A stretch of DNA of 39,937 nt from Defluviitalea raffinosedens (GCF_016908775.1 NZ_JAFBEP010000026.1:1-39937), one strand, 5' to 3'; numbered from the stretch's first letter, positions 1 through 9,532 are shown. Numbers and translations are program-made. Notes: generated from the sequence alone by a model not told the origin.

Positions 1-1
1 T

Positions 2-95
2 GTAGAATCAAATTAGGGTGAAGAAAAATTAATATGAAATTCTAAGATATATTAAGCATTAGTGAGTTTTTGTCCAAAATAAGGGGGACAATACG
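2..95 (-). repeat. End of an IS3/IS150-like element (left copy)
   Basis: These 94 bases are the exact reverse complement of 39844-39937. Read outward, the element would begin TGTCCCCC at base 90 and contain the block TTTTGGACA. TG/CA ends and a GGAC block about 15 bases in are typical of IS3-family, IS150-group inverted repeats. No transposase reading frame is included, so only the end is present. The next five bases, 91-95, also match between the two copies, so either the element is slightly longer than TGT...ACA or both copies sit next to the same pentamer. The family call is inference. Confidence 0.6.
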
Positions 96-154
96 CCTTA
101 TGTAGGTTTTTTTACGCTTGTTTCACTAAAAGTCCGACTAGATCGTTGATTAAA

Positions 155-193
155 CCTCCTTATTTTCTATCATAAAAAAATAGAATATGGAGG
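155..193 (+). promoter_or_regulatory. Stem-loop covering the Shine-Dalgarno of the zinc-binding lipoprotein
   Basis: Bases 155-170 (CCTCC then TTCTAT) can pair with 180-193 (ATAGAA then GGAGG) across a nine-base A-rich loop, with a small internal bulge. The paired GGAGG at 189-193 is the only good ribosome binding site for the start at 203, so the fold would hide it. This could be a translational control element (RNA thermometer, metal-responsive or protein-bound) or chance in AT-rich DNA. No convincing promoter or Zur box was seen between the IS end and this gene, so the original promoter may lie further upstream or have been displaced by the insertion. Confidence 0.4.
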
Positions 194-202
194 ATTTTGA
201 TT

Positions 203-1294
203 ATGAAAAAATATATTTCTTTCTTTTTAATTGTAACAATGTCTGTTTTATACCTGTCCGGCTGCAGTACCAGTATAATTCATCAAAATCAGCAGAGTGA
301 GAAATTTCAAATCGTCACAACGATTTTTCCGGTTTTTGATTGGGTAAGAGAAATTATTGGTGATGATGCCGATTATGTGGAAATTGCGATGCTTATTGAC
401 AATGGGGCGGATCTTCACAGTTATCAGCCTACGGCTGATGATTTAATCAAAATTTCCACTTGTGACATGTTTATCTATGTCGGGGGAGAATCTGACAGAT
501 GGGTTGAAGATGCTTTAAAAAATGCAGTTAATAAGGATATGGTGGTTATTAATCTGATAAACGCTTTGGGCGACTTAGTAAAAAAAGAGGAAATCGTTGA
601 AGGGATGCAGGATTCAGATCATGACTATGAAAATGAGGCAGATTTAGAGCATAACCATGAAAATGAAATAGATTATGAAGCCGAGTCAGAGCATAGTCAT
701 GAAATGGATCATGAAACGGAATCAGAACATGGTCACAAGGACGAAGAAGAACACCATGAACTCGATGAGCATATATGGCTTTCTTTAAAAAATGCTCAGT
801 TACTTTGTTGGGAGATTGCTACTCAATTATGTGAAAAAGATCCTCAACATAAAGACGACTATTTGACAAATTTATCGGTATATATTAAAAAGCTTTCCGC
901 TCTTGATGCGAAATATCAGAAAGTAGTTGACCATGCAGTAAATAAAACCTTACTCTTTGGTGATCGTTTTCCATTCCGTTATCTTGTAGATGATTATAAT
1001 TTTGATTATTACGCAGCGTTTTCTGGATGTTCCGCAGAAACTGAGGCCAGTTTTGAAACAATTACTTTTCTTTCAAACAAAGTGGATGAGTTAGGTTTAA
1101 ACAGCGTGTTGAAAATAGATGGCACGAAGCATAATATCGCAGAGACTGTGGTTTCAAATACCAAAAACAAGAATCAACAGATACTTTCTATGAACTCTAT
1201 GCAATCCATAACTGGCGAGGATGTAAAAAACGGAATTTCCTATCTTTCGGTAATGGAACAAAATCTGGAAGTACTGAAAGAAGCGTTGAAATAA
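203..1294 (+). CDS. znuA: Zinc/manganese ABC transporter substrate-binding lipoprotein (ZnuA/AdcA family)
   Basis: Surface lipoprotein expected to capture Zn2+ (or Mn2+) and hand it to the permease encoded downstream. The N-terminus is a lipoprotein signal with lipobox LSGC, so Cys21 is the lipidated residue. Mature-domain motifs include DLHSYQP (His72) and DEHIWLSL (His190), matching metal-ligand positions of the cluster A-I family. Where many relatives have a third His it has FGDRFPFRYL, a variant I associate with clostridial members. Residues 140-190 form an acidic His-rich loop with repeated EHxHE-type units, a zinc-scavenging feature. I chose ATG 203 because GGAGG lies nine bases upstream; a TTG two codons earlier lacks spacing. 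It is first in a five-gene operon. Confidence 0.9.
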   Translation: MKKYISFFLIVTMSVLYLSGCSTSIIHQNQQSEKFQIVTTIFPVFDWVREIIGDDADYVEIAMLIDNGADLHSYQPTADDLIKISTCDMFIYVGGESDRWVEDALKNAVNKDMVVINLINALGDLVKKEEIVEGMQDSDHDYENEADLEHNHENEIDYEAESEHSHEMDHETESEHGHKDEEEHHELDEHIWLSLKNAQLLCWEIATQLCEKDPQHKDDYLTNLSVYIKKLSALDAKYQKVVDHAVNKTLLFGDRFPFRYLVDDYNFDYYAAFSGCSAETEASFETITFLSNKVDELGLNSVLKIDGTKHNIAETVVSNTKNKNQQILSMNSMQSITGEDVKNGISYLSVMEQNLEVLKEALK

Positions 1295-1306
1295 GGAGGT
1301 ATTCCA

Positions 1307-2032
1307 ATGGCACAGCTAAGTTGTGAAAATTTATCGGTCGGGTATGATGGAAAAGTAGTTTTGCAGGGCCTTAATTTCTCGGTTAATGCCGGAGATTACC
1401 TGTGTATTGTAGGGGAAAATGGTTCTGGTAAAAGTACACTTATGAAGACGATTCTGGGGTTACAACCACCGATTCAGGGGAAAGTGAATACAGGGGATGG
1501 ACTTCTTCCGAATGAGATCGGATATCTGCCCCAACAAACCATTGTGCAAAAAGATTTTCCTGCATCGGTGAGAGAAGTCGTGATTTCAGGCTGTCAGGGA
1601 AGAAGTGGCCTTCGTATGTTTTACAATAGAAAGGAAAAACAGCTTGTAGACGAAATGATGGAAAAGATGGGGATCAGTCACTTATCAAAACGTTGTTATC
1701 GTGAACTTTCTGGAGGCCAGCAACAACGGGTTTTGCTGGCCCGTGCCTTATGTGCGACTCAAAAAATATTGCTTTTGGATGAGCCGTTTACAGGACTTGA
1801 TCCCAGAGTGTCATCAGAATTATATCACTTGATTGATGAACTCAACCATCGTGATGGCATTACCGTTATAATGATTTCTCACGATGTTCAGGCAGCAGTT
1901 GAACATGCAAGCCATATTCTACATATTGGGAAAAGAATGTTTTTTGGAGCAAAAGAAGAATATTTGAAGAGTGAGATGTGGCGTATACTTACAGGAAAAG
2001 AAGGAGGTGGAGGTTATGAGTACGATCTTTGA
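1307..2032 (+). CDS. znuC: Metal ABC transporter ATP-binding protein (ZnuC family)
   Basis: Cytoplasmic ATPase that powers the adjacent permease for zinc/manganese import. It has a complete ABC set: Walker A GENGSGKST near residue 37, Q-loop YLPQQ, signature LSGGQQQR, Walker B ILLLDEP and the switch His in ISHD. The length of 241 residues is normal for the family. A strong AAGGAGG precedes the ATG by about seven bases and only 12 bases separate it from the lipoprotein gene. Its 3' end overlaps the permease start by 17 bases, which implies translational coupling. Metal identity is inferred from the partner lipoprotein. Confidence 0.92.
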   Translation: MAQLSCENLSVGYDGKVVLQGLNFSVNAGDYLCIVGENGSGKSTLMKTILGLQPPIQGKVNTGDGLLPNEIGYLPQQTIVQKDFPASVREVVISGCQGRSGLRMFYNRKEKQLVDEMMEKMGISHLSKRCYRELSGGQQQRVLLARALCATQKILLLDEPFTGLDPRVSSELYHLIDELNHRDGITVIMISHDVQAAVEHASHILHIGKRMFFGAKEEYLKSEMWRILTGKEGGGGYEYDL

Positions 2033-2873
2033 CAAACTTTCACTGTACATGCAATATCCTTTTGTTCGTTATGCGGTCATTGTAGGTATATTAATAGCTC
2101 TTTGTTCATCTTTGTTTGGTGTGATTTTGGTACTGAAGCGTTTCTCTTTCATCGGAGACGGGCTTTCCCACGTAGCCTTTGGAGCTATGGCCATTGCGAC
2201 ATCTTTAAAAGTCACAAACAATATGCCGTTAATTTTAACGATTACTGTTGTTTGTGCCATACTGCTTTTACGAACGGGACAAAATACCAAAATTAAAGGT
2301 GATGCCACATTGGCCATGTTTTCAGTCGGTGCCCTTGCCATAGGGTATTTACTCATGAATGTATTTTCTACCTCCACTAACTTAAGCGGGGATGTGTGCA
2401 CCGTTCTGTTTGGTTCCACTTCGATTCTTACATTGACGAAGATAGAAGTATGGTTAAGTGCAGTGTTGTCGGTGTTTGTAGTATCCATATTCATCTTGTT
2501 TTACAATAAGATTTTTGCAGTTACTTTTGATGAAAGCTTTGCACAGGCCACAGGAACAAAAGCAGGGATATACAACTTGCTCATTGCTGTGATTGTTGCT
2601 GTTATTGTTGTTCTTGCCATGAATCTGGTTGGATCTTTGCTGGTTTCTGCCCTGGTTATTTTTCCTCCATTATCAGCTATGAGAATTTTTAAGAGTTTTA
2701 AAAGTGTTACTATTTGTTCAGCGATAGTGTCTGTATTTTGCGCATTAACTGGGATGCTTATTTCCATTCTTGGAGGAACTCCTGTAGGGTCAACCATTGT
2801 AGCTGTTAATATCGTGGCATATGTATTGGCCTCTGTAATTGGAAATATATTAAGGAGGCGATGTGCTTTATGA
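2016..2873 (+). CDS. znuB: Metal ABC transporter permease (ZnuB family, ABC-3)
   Basis: Integral membrane subunit of the zinc/manganese importer. The 285-residue protein is almost wholly hydrophobic, with about eight predicted membrane segments. It carries the family hallmarks KRFSFIGDGLSHVAFG near the N-terminus and a late NLVGSLLVSALVIFPPLSA segment typical of ABC-3 permeases. The start at ATG 2016 is preferred over an upstream in-frame start because GGAGGTGGAGG sits directly before it and homologues begin at this point. It overlaps the end of znuC, and its TGA overlaps the ATG of the next gene (ATGA). Confidence 0.92.
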   Translation: MSTIFDKLSLYMQYPFVRYAVIVGILIALCSSLFGVILVLKRFSFIGDGLSHVAFGAMAIATSLKVTNNMPLILTITVVCAILLLRTGQNTKIKGDATLAMFSVGALAIGYLLMNVFSTSTNLSGDVCTVLFGSTSILTLTKIEVWLSAVLSVFVVSIFILFYNKIFAVTFDESFAQATGTKAGIYNLLIAVIVAVIVVLAMNLVGSLLVSALVIFPPLSAMRIFKSFKSVTICSAIVSVFCALTGMLISILGGTPVGSTIVAVNIVAYVLASVIGNILRRRCAL

Positions 2874-3478
2874 AGTGTGTAAAAATCATGATTGCGTTAT
2901 TCCTGCTTTTAATACTGGCCGGATGTAGTAATGATGAGGCTGTGGTTAACCGGGTTATTAACCAGAACAATGTGGATCAGGTCATTGATCAATTAATTGA
3001 ACAGACAGAAACAGAAAACAACTCTACGAACTTAGAAATAGAACCTTCTAACCAATCAAAGGGTGATATGGAAAAATGGAATGCCAGCGCTGAAAAAAGC
3101 GAAAATGAAGTCAGTGATGTGGACTATGACCTTACGAAAATGAGCAGTGATATGGTGTATGCCATGGTATACCAGATGGTATTTGAGTCTGATGAGTACG
3201 TTGGAAAAACCTTTCGCTTAGAGGGAAAATATTATACGATTTATTATGATCTTACAAAAAAATATTATCATTACTGTCTTATAGAAGATGCATTGGCTTG
3301 CTGTTCCCAAGGGATAGAGTTTGTGTGGGGAGATGGTAGCCATGTTTATCCGGACGAATATCCGCAAGAAGGTACGAAAATTGTGGTGCAAGGTACTTTT
3401 GAAACATATAAAGAAGATGGAGATGACTACTTATACTGCAGACTAAAAGATGCTACTATGGAAATTGTCAATGAGTGA
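2870..3478 (+). CDS. Small lipoprotein of the zinc operon, OB-fold-like C-terminus
   Basis: Function unknown. The N-terminus is a clear lipoprotein signal ending LAGC, followed by an Asn/Glu/Thr-rich linker to about residue 85. The C-terminal part (about 88-200) contains YVGKTFRLEGKYYTIYYD, a CysCys pair within DALACCSQG, and GTKIVVQGTFETY. This beta-rich layout looks OB-fold-like and recalls the C-terminal part of DUF1980/TIGR03943 proteins, also often found with metal transport. That resemblance is a low-confidence impression. ATG 2870 overlaps the znuB stop and is eleven bases after AAGGAGG; ATG 2861 is too close to that site. The context suggests a surface accessory of zinc uptake. Confidence 0.75.
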   Translation: MKCVKIMIALFLLLILAGCSNDEAVVNRVINQNNVDQVIDQLIEQTETENNSTNLEIEPSNQSKGDMEKWNASAEKSENEVSDVDYDLTKMSSDMVYAMVYQMVFESDEYVGKTFRLEGKYYTIYYDLTKKYYHYCLIEDALACCSQGIEFVWGDGSHVYPDEYPQEGTKIVVQGTFETYKEDGDDYLYCRLKDATMEIVNE

Positions 3479-3515
3479 TTTTAAACATTAATTAAAGAAA
3501 GGAATATGTGTAATT

Positions 3516-3911
3516 ATGAAAAGCATAAAACCTGGAAGAGGCCCATCACAGATGGGAATGGTGGGATCAATTGGTGTAGCCTTGTTTGGAGTGTTTTGGT
3601 GTATTCTTGTTGGGTTAATTGGTGCATGGTTTATGATTCCCTTTGGACTCGTATTTATCGGAATGATGATTTACACTGCGATTTACAATTATCATAACGT
3701 AACTTCAAAAAATCGTTATTCTATTGTGGATATAGTAGATGAAAATGAAGAATCTGATCCCTTCAATGAGAAATATGGAGAAAAAGCCCCAACCAGTCAG
3801 AGAATTCTCGAAAAAAATGGACCAAAGGCTTCTTTTTGTCCGTATTGTGGAAAACCTGTGGATGTAACATTTGATTTTTGTCCAAAGTGTGGAAAAAAAC
3901 TTCCTGATTGA
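3516..3911 (+). CDS. Zinc-ribbon membrane protein
   Basis: This 131-residue protein has two hydrophobic segments (about residues 16-55, rich in Gly, Phe and Ile), a polar linker and a C-terminal double CxxC zinc ribbon (FCPYCGKP ... FCPKCGKKL). This domain order resembles the zinc-ribbon (zinc_ribbon_2/DUF7577-like) membrane proteins common in clostridia, whose role is unknown. It is 37 bases after the lipoprotein, so probably the last gene of the zinc-uptake operon. A zinc-dependent structural or sensory role is only suggested by the neighbours. GAAAGG about ten bases upstream supports the ATG. Confidence 0.75.
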   Translation: MKSIKPGRGPSQMGMVGSIGVALFGVFWCILVGLIGAWFMIPFGLVFIGMMIYTAIYNYHNVTSKNRYSIVDIVDENEESDPFNEKYGEKAPTSQRILEKNGPKASFCPYCGKPVDVTFDFCPKCGKKLPD

Positions 3912-3920
3912 TTTTATTTT

Positions 3921-3950
3921 CAAAACATTAAAAACGTGTTTTGATACTGT
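3921..3950 (+). terminator. Weak stem-loop after the zinc operon
   Basis: CAAAACA (3921-3927) pairs with TGTTTTG (3937-3943), followed by a broken T-rich tract. It is AT-rich and weak, but is the only candidate terminator between this operon and the cellobiose phosphorylase promoter. Bases 3951-4200 hold no gene or repeat that I can recognise. Confidence 0.3.
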
Positions 3951-4201
3951 TTTTAGGCAATCATATGAAAATTGATTAGAAGTGTCCCAAAAAATTTTAC
4001 ATTATAGTATTATTTACTAATCAGATAGATTAATCCAATATGGGAAAAAGGGCGTTTTAATGACAAACCTTCAAGTTTCCAAACTGCAGTTTTTTTGCAT
4101 TTTAGCATTAATAACAAAAATGCTCTACGAAGCATATGTAAGTATTTTACAATTGTGCACATTATATTATAAATATACTTAATTATTAGATATTTATAAT
4201 A

Positions 4202-4231
4202 TTTACACTATTCAACGAATATTGCTATAAT
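4202..4231 (+). promoter_or_regulatory. Sigma-A-type promoter of the cellobiose phosphorylase gene
   Basis: TTTACA at 4202-4207 and TATAAT at 4226-4231 are separated by 18 bases, about 50 bases before the start codon. No clear sugar-repressor palindrome was seen around it. Confidence 0.6.
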
Positions 4232-4284
4232 AGTTTATCGTATTAAGCTTACGACTATTACTTATTTAAGGAGAGGAGTATAAA

Positions 4285-6717
4285 ATGAAATACGGTTATT
4301 TCGATGATAAAAACATGGAGTATGTAATTACTACTCCTACAACGCCCCTTCCATGGATTAATTATCTTGGGAGCGATGAATTTTTTAGTTTAATATCCAA
4401 TACCTGTGGTGGTTACTCATTTTATAAGGATGCTAAACTTCTGAGATTGACCCGTTACCGCTATAATAATGTGCCAACCGATACAGGCGGTAAATATTAT
4501 TATATTAAGGATGGTGATACAGTCTGGAATCCCGGTTGGCAGCCTACCAAAACTCCTCTTGATTCCTATGAATGCCGTCATGGACTTGGATACAGCCGAT
4601 TCCATTCATCTAAAAATGAAATAGAGGCTTCCCTTCTTTGCTTTGTTCCTCAAAAAGATTCGTGTGAAATCAATAAACTAACTTTAACCAATAAGAGCAA
4701 CCAAGCGAAAGAATTAACCTTGTTCTCTTTTGTGGAATGGTGTCTGTGGAATGCTGATGATGATATGAAGAATTTTCAGCGTAATTTAAGCACAGGAGAA
4801 GTTGAGATAGAAGGCTCCGTGATCTACCATAAGACGGAATACAGAGAACGTCGCAATCACTACGCAATTTTCTCTGTAAATTCTCCTATAGATGGTTTTG
4901 ACACCAGCAGGGATGATTTCCTTGGTCCTTACAGAGGATTTGATTCCCCGGTAGCTGTTGAATCAGGAAAATGTACAGGCAGCATTGCCAGTGGCTGGTC
5001 GCCCATAGCATCCCATGAGATTAATATCACCCTGGCTCCCGGAGAAAGCCGTGAATTTATATTCCTTTTGGGGTATATTGAAAATCCAAAAGAAGAAAAA
5101 TTCACTGAACCAGGAATTATTAATAAAGCAAGAGCATACGACTTAATTCAGCGTTACCAGACTTCTGAGCAAGTTGATAAAGCTCTGGCTGATCTTCAAG
5201 AGTATTGGCAAAAGCTTCTTTCTCGTTATCAAGTTCATTCTGCCAATGACAAAGTGAATCGAATGGTAAATATATGGAACCAATATCAATGTATGGTGAC
5301 CTTTAATATGTCTCGTTCAGCTTCTTATTATGAATCAGGTATAGGCCGAGGTATGGGCTTCCGTGATTCCTGTCAGGATCTCCTTGGTTTCGTACATTTA
5401 ATACCGGAACGAGCAAGGGAACGTATCATCGATATTGCTTCTACTCAGTTTGAAGATGGTAGTGCTTATCACCAGTATCAACCTTTAACAAAAAGAGGGA
5501 ATTCCGATATAGGAAGTGGCTTTAATGATGATCCTCTCTGGCTTATTGCATGCACCAGTGCCTATGTGAGGGAAACGGGGGATACTTCTATTCTGACAGA
5601 AACGGTTCCCTTCGAAAATGATTGGGACAAAGCAGCGCCTCTTATGGAGCATCTTAAACGTTCTCTTAATTTTACAATTACTCATAAAGGACCTCATGGA
5701 TTGCCGCTCATTGGACGTGCAGACTGGAATGATTGTCTGAATCTGAACTGTTTCTCAGAGCATCCTGGAGAGTCTTTCCAGACTTATGGCCCCAGTGAAG
5801 GTCCAGTTGCTGAATCTGTCTTCATTGCAGGTATGTTTGTAAAATATGGAGAGGAATATGCGCAGCTGGCAGAATTGATGGGAGACCATGATGAAGCCGC
5901 AAGAGCTCGCAGTGAAGTAGCAACCATGTATAATGCCGTTCTCAATTATGGATGGGATGGTGAATGGTTCCTTCGTGCTTACGATGCTTATGGCAATAAG
6001 GTTGGATCCAAGGAATGCGAAGAAGGGCAGATTTACATAGAACCTCAGGGCTTCTGTGTTCTGGCTGGAATTGGTGTAAAAGAAGGATTAGCTCAGAAGG
6101 CGTTGAAATCTGTAAAAGAGAAACTGGACACGAAATATGGTATTATGATTCTCCAGCCAGCTTATACCAGATATCATCTGGAACTTGGAGAAATTACTTC
6201 ATATCCACCGGGATACAAGGAAAATGCAGGAATTTTCTGCCATAATAACCCTTGGGTATCTATTGCAGAAACAGTGGTAGGAAACGGTAACCGAGCATTT
6301 GAAATCTATTCCAAAACATGTCCGGCTTATGTAGAAGAATTCAGCGAAATTCATCGTACTGAGCCTTATGTATATTCACAGATGATTGCCGGTGCTGATG
6401 CGCCAAGACATGGGGAAGCGAAGAACAGTTGGTTAACCGGAACCGCTGCATGGACCTTCGTGAATATATCCCAATATATTCTTGGTCTTCGTCCAACCCA
6501 TTCCGGTCTCATGATTGATCCTTGTGTACCAGAAGGTTTTGGTGATTTTTGTCTCGAAAGATACTACCGTGGAACGAATTATCATATTCAGGTAAAGAAT
6601 CCTTCAAATGTTCAAAAGGGAGTAAAAGAAGTAATTGTAGATGGTGAAGTTATTGAAAGCAACATTATTCCAATCGTAGATCGTAAAGATGTGTTTGTAG
6701 AAGTGATTATGGGATAA
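4285..6717 (+). CDS. cbp: Cellobiose phosphorylase (GH94)
   Basis: Cytoplasmic enzyme that splits cellobiose with inorganic phosphate into alpha-glucose-1-phosphate and glucose, saving ATP during cellulose-sugar use. The 810-residue protein matches clostridial cellobiose phosphorylases from end to end, from memory of the family. It has an N-terminal beta-sandwich (to about residue 300), a linker, and an (alpha/alpha)6 barrel with conserved [17 protein letters not shown] near 352-368. The acid catalyst should be Asp483 in [10 protein letters not shown]. Further family motifs are [14 protein letters not shown]-like (here [13 protein letters not shown]) and GTAAW near the C-terminus. GGAGAGGAG supports the ATG. 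It stands alone between its own promoter and a strong terminator, without a local cellobiose transporter. Other GH94 specificities are possible but less likely. Confidence 0.95.
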   Translation: MKYGYFDDKNMEYVITTPTTPLPWINYLGSDEFFSLISNTCGGYSFYKDAKLLRLTRYRYNNVPTDTGGKYYYIKDGDTVWNPGWQPTKTPLDSYECRHGLGYSRFHSSKNEIEASLLCFVPQKDSCEINKLTLTNKSNQAKELTLFSFVEWCLWNADDDMKNFQRNLSTGEVEIEGSVIYHKTEYRERRNHYAIFSVNSPIDGFDTSRDDFLGPYRGFDSPVAVESGKCTGSIASGWSPIASHEINITLAPGESREFIFLLGYIENPKEEKFTEPGIINKARAYDLIQRYQTSEQVDKALADLQEYWQKLLSRYQVHSANDKVNRMVNIWNQYQCMVTFNMSRSASYYESGIGRGMGFRDSCQDLLGFVHLIPERARERIIDIASTQFEDGSAYHQYQPLTKRGNSDIGSGFNDDPLWLIACTSAYVRETGDTSILTETVPFENDWDKAAPLMEHLKRSLNFTITHKGPHGLPLIGRADWNDCLNLNCFSEHPGESFQTYGPSEGPVAESVFIAGMFVKYGEEYAQLAELMGDHDEAARARSEVATMYNAVLNYGWDGEWFLRAYDAYGNKVGSKECEEGQIYIEPQGFCVLAGIGVKEGLAQKALKSVKEKLDTKYGIMILQPAYTRYHLELGEITSYPPGYKENAGIFCHNNPWVSIAETVVGNGNRAFEIYSKTCPAYVEEFSEIHRTEPYVYSQMIAGADAPRHGEAKNSWLTGTAAWTFVNISQYILGLRPTHSGLMIDPCVPEGFGDFCLERYYRGTNYHIQVKNPSNVQKGVKEVIVDGEVIESNIIPIVDRKDVFVEVIMG

Positions 6718-6754
6718 GCAAAGAGATTGATTAGGCTGTTTACTTATATAAGAG

Positions 6755-6820
6755 AAGGACACTTGCAGTGATTGTTTGGCATACTGTACGTATGAGTCAC
6801 TGAAAAGTGTCCTTTTTTTT
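6755..6820 (+). terminator. Strong Rho-independent terminator after cellobiose phosphorylase
   Basis: AAGGACACTT (6755-6764) pairs with AAGTGTCCTT (from 6805). An inner CAGTGA/TCACTG pairing extends the stem and eight T's follow. The loop arm is long. Confidence 0.85.
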
Positions 6821-7033
6821 ACTATAATGAATTTAAGATGCCATATTGATGTAAGAGTGAGAATATACTGGATTATTTAAGACTAAAATAAGCTTTATTG
6901 TATGAAATATCAAATGCCTTAATAGAAGTTTTAACTTGCTTGGATGTATAGGTGTTACCCCTCCAACTTCATCGTTTCTGCCCTTTTTGTCAGCTGGGAG
7001 AAATAAGTGTTAATTTTCAAATAATTTATCGAC

Positions 7034-7077
7034 AAATAGTCAGTGTTGAGCATAATTATACTCAGTACTGACTATTT
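7034..7077 (+). other. Perfect 11-bp stem-loop in the 6821-7131 gene-free stretch
   Basis: AAATAGTCAGT (7034-7044) is the exact reverse complement of 7067-7077, with an extra GAG/CTC pairing inside. No T-run follows, so it may be an operator or a degenerate terminator rather than an active one. The rest of 6821-7131 holds no convincing gene. A minus-strand open stretch around 6840-7005 reads smoothly but has no recognisable domain or start. Confidence 0.45.
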
Positions 7078-7131
7078 TGCTTTTAGAAAAGTTAATGGAC
7101 TAAAAATATTAAAATAAATAGGAGAAGTATT

Positions 7132-7558
7132 ATGTCAAAGCAGGCATTACAAAAGGAAATATACTGGAAATAGGCCCTGGACCTGGCTATGTGGGCTTGG
7201 AGTTACTTAAGAGATGCTCTGGTGCAATACTTACCGGATGTGAAATAAGCCGTGAAATGATAAAAGTTGCTAAGAAAAATGCAAAAGAATATGGTTTTGA
7301 AAACAGAGCGAGTTATATTGAAGGCAATGGCATGCAGATGCCATTTTCAGATGATTCTTTTGATGCTGTTATTTCAAATGGCCCATATATTTTACAACTA
7401 AGCCAAAAGAAATTCGCCCTGGATTTTTAAGTTCTTTAAATGCAGCATATACGGTTGATGAGATTAAAGAATTAATCGATCATTCAGAATTAAAAAATGC
7501 TACTGTTATTAAAGAATTTTTTGGCTTATGTATATCAGGAAATAAGATACTCCCTTAA
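7132..7558 (+). pseudogene. Decayed class I SAM-dependent methyltransferase
   Basis: Intact genes of this family encode about 200 residues. Here ATG 7132, which has a good GGAGAAG ribosome site, starts a frame that stops after 13 codons. The methyltransferase frame begins shifted, with the SAM-binding motif ILEIGPGPGYVG at about 7161-7196. It continues through a CEISREMI acidic loop and MPFSDDSFDAVISNG to about 7395. The protein then loses roughly 40 residues (the usual LxPGG region) and resumes in another frame as PKEIRPGFLSSLNAAYT, running to the stop at 7556-7558. There are therefore at least two lesions, an N-terminal loss and an internal deletion, each with a frameshift. Confidence 0.75.
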
Positions 7559-7676
7559 TTATTGAGTTATGGCCTGTTTGATCAACGAAATGTCCATAAA
7601 TAATAGATATAGATCAGTATAAAAAGCATTGCATCATTGAAAAGTAAAATGGGAAATTCGACTCACAAAATATCTG

Positions 7677-7705
7677 TTTACACAGTTTAGAATTTTTACT
7701 ATAAT
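7677..7705 (+). promoter_or_regulatory. Promoter of the first chemoreceptor gene
   Basis: TTTACA (7677-7682) and TATAAT (7700-7705) have a 17-base spacer. This looks like a housekeeping promoter rather than a motility sigma-D type. Confidence 0.6.
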
Positions 7706-7765
7706 TAATTTACAAATAAAACATTACATTCATTTAATTATCAGATGGTATTTGGGGGGAGAAGT

Positions 7766-9220
7766 ATGCAGGACAATTCGTTGGTAAAACATGTAATCAG
7801 AGTTAACAAAGTATTGAACAGTGTGTTTTTTGTGCTGGGCTTTGTAATGCTTATTGCAGGAATTGTTACGCGAACAATAGCTTCAAGCATTATTCCTCTT
7901 TTAGTAACAATTCTATCATCTTTTCTGGCTTTATATTTAAGATATAAAAAGAAGGAGGCTGCAGCAAGTTATGTATTGGTTGCATCAGCATTAATACAGG
8001 TACTTCCTTTACTGTTCATGTTAGGCGAAGGTACTTTTGTTTTAGCGATGTTGCCAATCAGTGTTGCTGCATTGTATTTAAATCAATGGATTTTTATTAT
8101 TGTTGGAGTTATTATTAATGCAGCTATAATAATATTGCATATAATGACTCCAGGTTTAAACATCGAAGCTTACCTATTTCCTGATATTTTACAGGCATTA
8201 ATAACGACTGTGCTATTTATATTGGTGAGAACTGGTGCAAAACTGATCCAGGATGCTAATGAGAATGGGGCTCAATCAAAGAAGTTATTAAATGAACTGC
8301 AAAAAACTATTGATGCCATTAAGGCGAACACATCGATTTTAAATATTGATGTATCCAAAGGTAATGAGAATCTTAATATAGTTCGTGAAATAAGTTCTTC
8401 GATCACATCTGCCACTCAAGAAATAATCGAAGAGATAGTGGAACAGAGTAAAAGCGTTTCAAAGATCAGCCAAATGATCAAAGAGGCAGATCAGAAGATA
8501 GCTGAGCTGACAGAATTCTCAGATCAATTGAAAAGTGTTTCTGTGGATGCCGGCAACATAGTAACAGAAGGCTCTGATAAAGTGAATATAATGGACAGAC
8601 AGATGGCTGTGATTAATCAGGGAGTTACAACATCTGTGGCCACCGTTCAGGAACTGAGTGAGCATATGGATGAAATAAACAATTTCCTGTCTGGTATTAC
8701 ACAAATTGCAGATCAAACAAGTTTACTTGCTTTAAATGCAGCCATAGAAGCAGCCAGAGCAGGGGAATCAGGAAAAGGCTTTGCGGTTGTGGCTGATGAG
8801 GTTAAAAAGTTGTCTGAGCAAAGTGCTTTGATGGTAAAGCAGATTAACCAGATCATATATGAAATAAAAGAAAAAGTAAAAAATGTTCTTGATGAAGTCA
8901 GTAAGGTACAATTGGCGACTCAGGATGGAGAGAAGATTGCCGGCACGGTTGATCAGAGTTTTGAAATGATTCAGGAGACTTTTGATGATATTGTAAATTA
9001 TATTACTGACGAATTTAGCAGAATTGGAAATGTCGCTGATTTATTTTCACATATAGGAGAAGAGATAGAAAGTATATCAAATATTTCACAGATGCATAGT
9101 TCTGCAACTAAAGAATTATTGGCAACATTAGAAGAACATAATGCAAGCATCGAAGGCATGAATCATTTAATGAAAAATATTAAAGCATCCAGTGAGAGTT
9201 TGCAGGAGGCTATTATATAA
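7766..9220 (+). CDS. Methyl-accepting chemotaxis protein without an extracellular sensor domain
   Basis: Chemoreceptor feeding a CheA/CheW array. Residues 20-165 form about six membrane segments with only short loops, so there is no Cache or four-helix sensor outside the membrane. There is no obvious HAMP domain either. A long coiled coil (about 180-480) then carries the conserved hairpin tip [20 protein letters not shown], followed by [13 protein letters not shown]. The input is probably membrane-borne (energy state, lipophilic ligand or partner). ATG 7766 follows a GGGGGGAGAAG tract; an in-frame ATG 21 bases upstream precedes that site. It is monocistronic, with its own promoter and a downstream terminator. 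Confidence 0.88.
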   Translation: MQDNSLVKHVIRVNKVLNSVFFVLGFVMLIAGIVTRTIASSIIPLLVTILSSFLALYLRYKKKEAAASYVLVASALIQVLPLLFMLGEGTFVLAMLPISVAALYLNQWIFIIVGVIINAAIIILHIMTPGLNIEAYLFPDILQALITTVLFILVRTGAKLIQDANENGAQSKKLLNELQKTIDAIKANTSILNIDVSKGNENLNIVREISSSITSATQEIIEEIVEQSKSVSKISQMIKEADQKIAELTEFSDQLKSVSVDAGNIVTEGSDKVNIMDRQMAVINQGVTTSVATVQELSEHMDEINNFLSGITQIADQTSLLALNAAIEAARAGESGKGFAVVADEVKKLSEQSALMVKQINQIIYEIKEKVKNVLDEVSKVQLATQDGEKIAGTVDQSFEMIQETFDDIVNYITDEFSRIGNVADLFSHIGEEIESISNISQMHSSATKELLATLEEHNASIEGMNHLMKNIKASSESLQEAII

Positions 9221-9334
9221 TAAGTATTTAAATGATTAGTGGGGAGCAAAAGATATCAATTTCATCATTTTGAGTTGTATTGAGTACATAAGATCTATAT
9301 TAGAATCGAATAAATAAAGAAGTATGTATATCAT

Positions 9335-9406
9335 AAAGGGTTACCAGACATTTACCTTTCTCTTGGATTTATGCCAGAGATGGTCGTGTCAGGAAACCCT
9401 TTTTAA
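9335..9406 (+). terminator. Terminator after the first chemoreceptor
   Basis: AAAGGGTT (9335-9342) pairs with AACCCTTT (9395-9402), with GACA/TGTC pairing inside and a T-run after. The loop is long, so moderate strength. Confidence 0.6.
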
Positions 9407-9459
9407 TTTGCATGGATTACTTATAGGATTGTACTATAGAATAGAATTTTAAGATTGCA

Positions 9460-9488
9460 TTGACTTAAAGAAAAAATTTGAAAATAAT
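9460..9488 (+). promoter_or_regulatory. Candidate promoter for the small gene plus yjdF
   Basis: TTGACT (9460-9465) and AATAAT (9483-9488) are 17 bases apart. The short leader before 9533 leaves little room for a yjdF-type riboswitch, and I could not recognise one. Confidence 0.4.
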
Positions 9489-9532
9489 GATATCAATGGA
9501 ATTTATTCTCGATTTATTTGTTTGAGGAACTT

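Noticed and set aside
2069-2494. 141-codon minus-strand frame inside the metal permease gene
   Set aside because: It lies wholly opposite znuB, has no domain, and its composition is that of the reverse strand of a membrane-protein gene.
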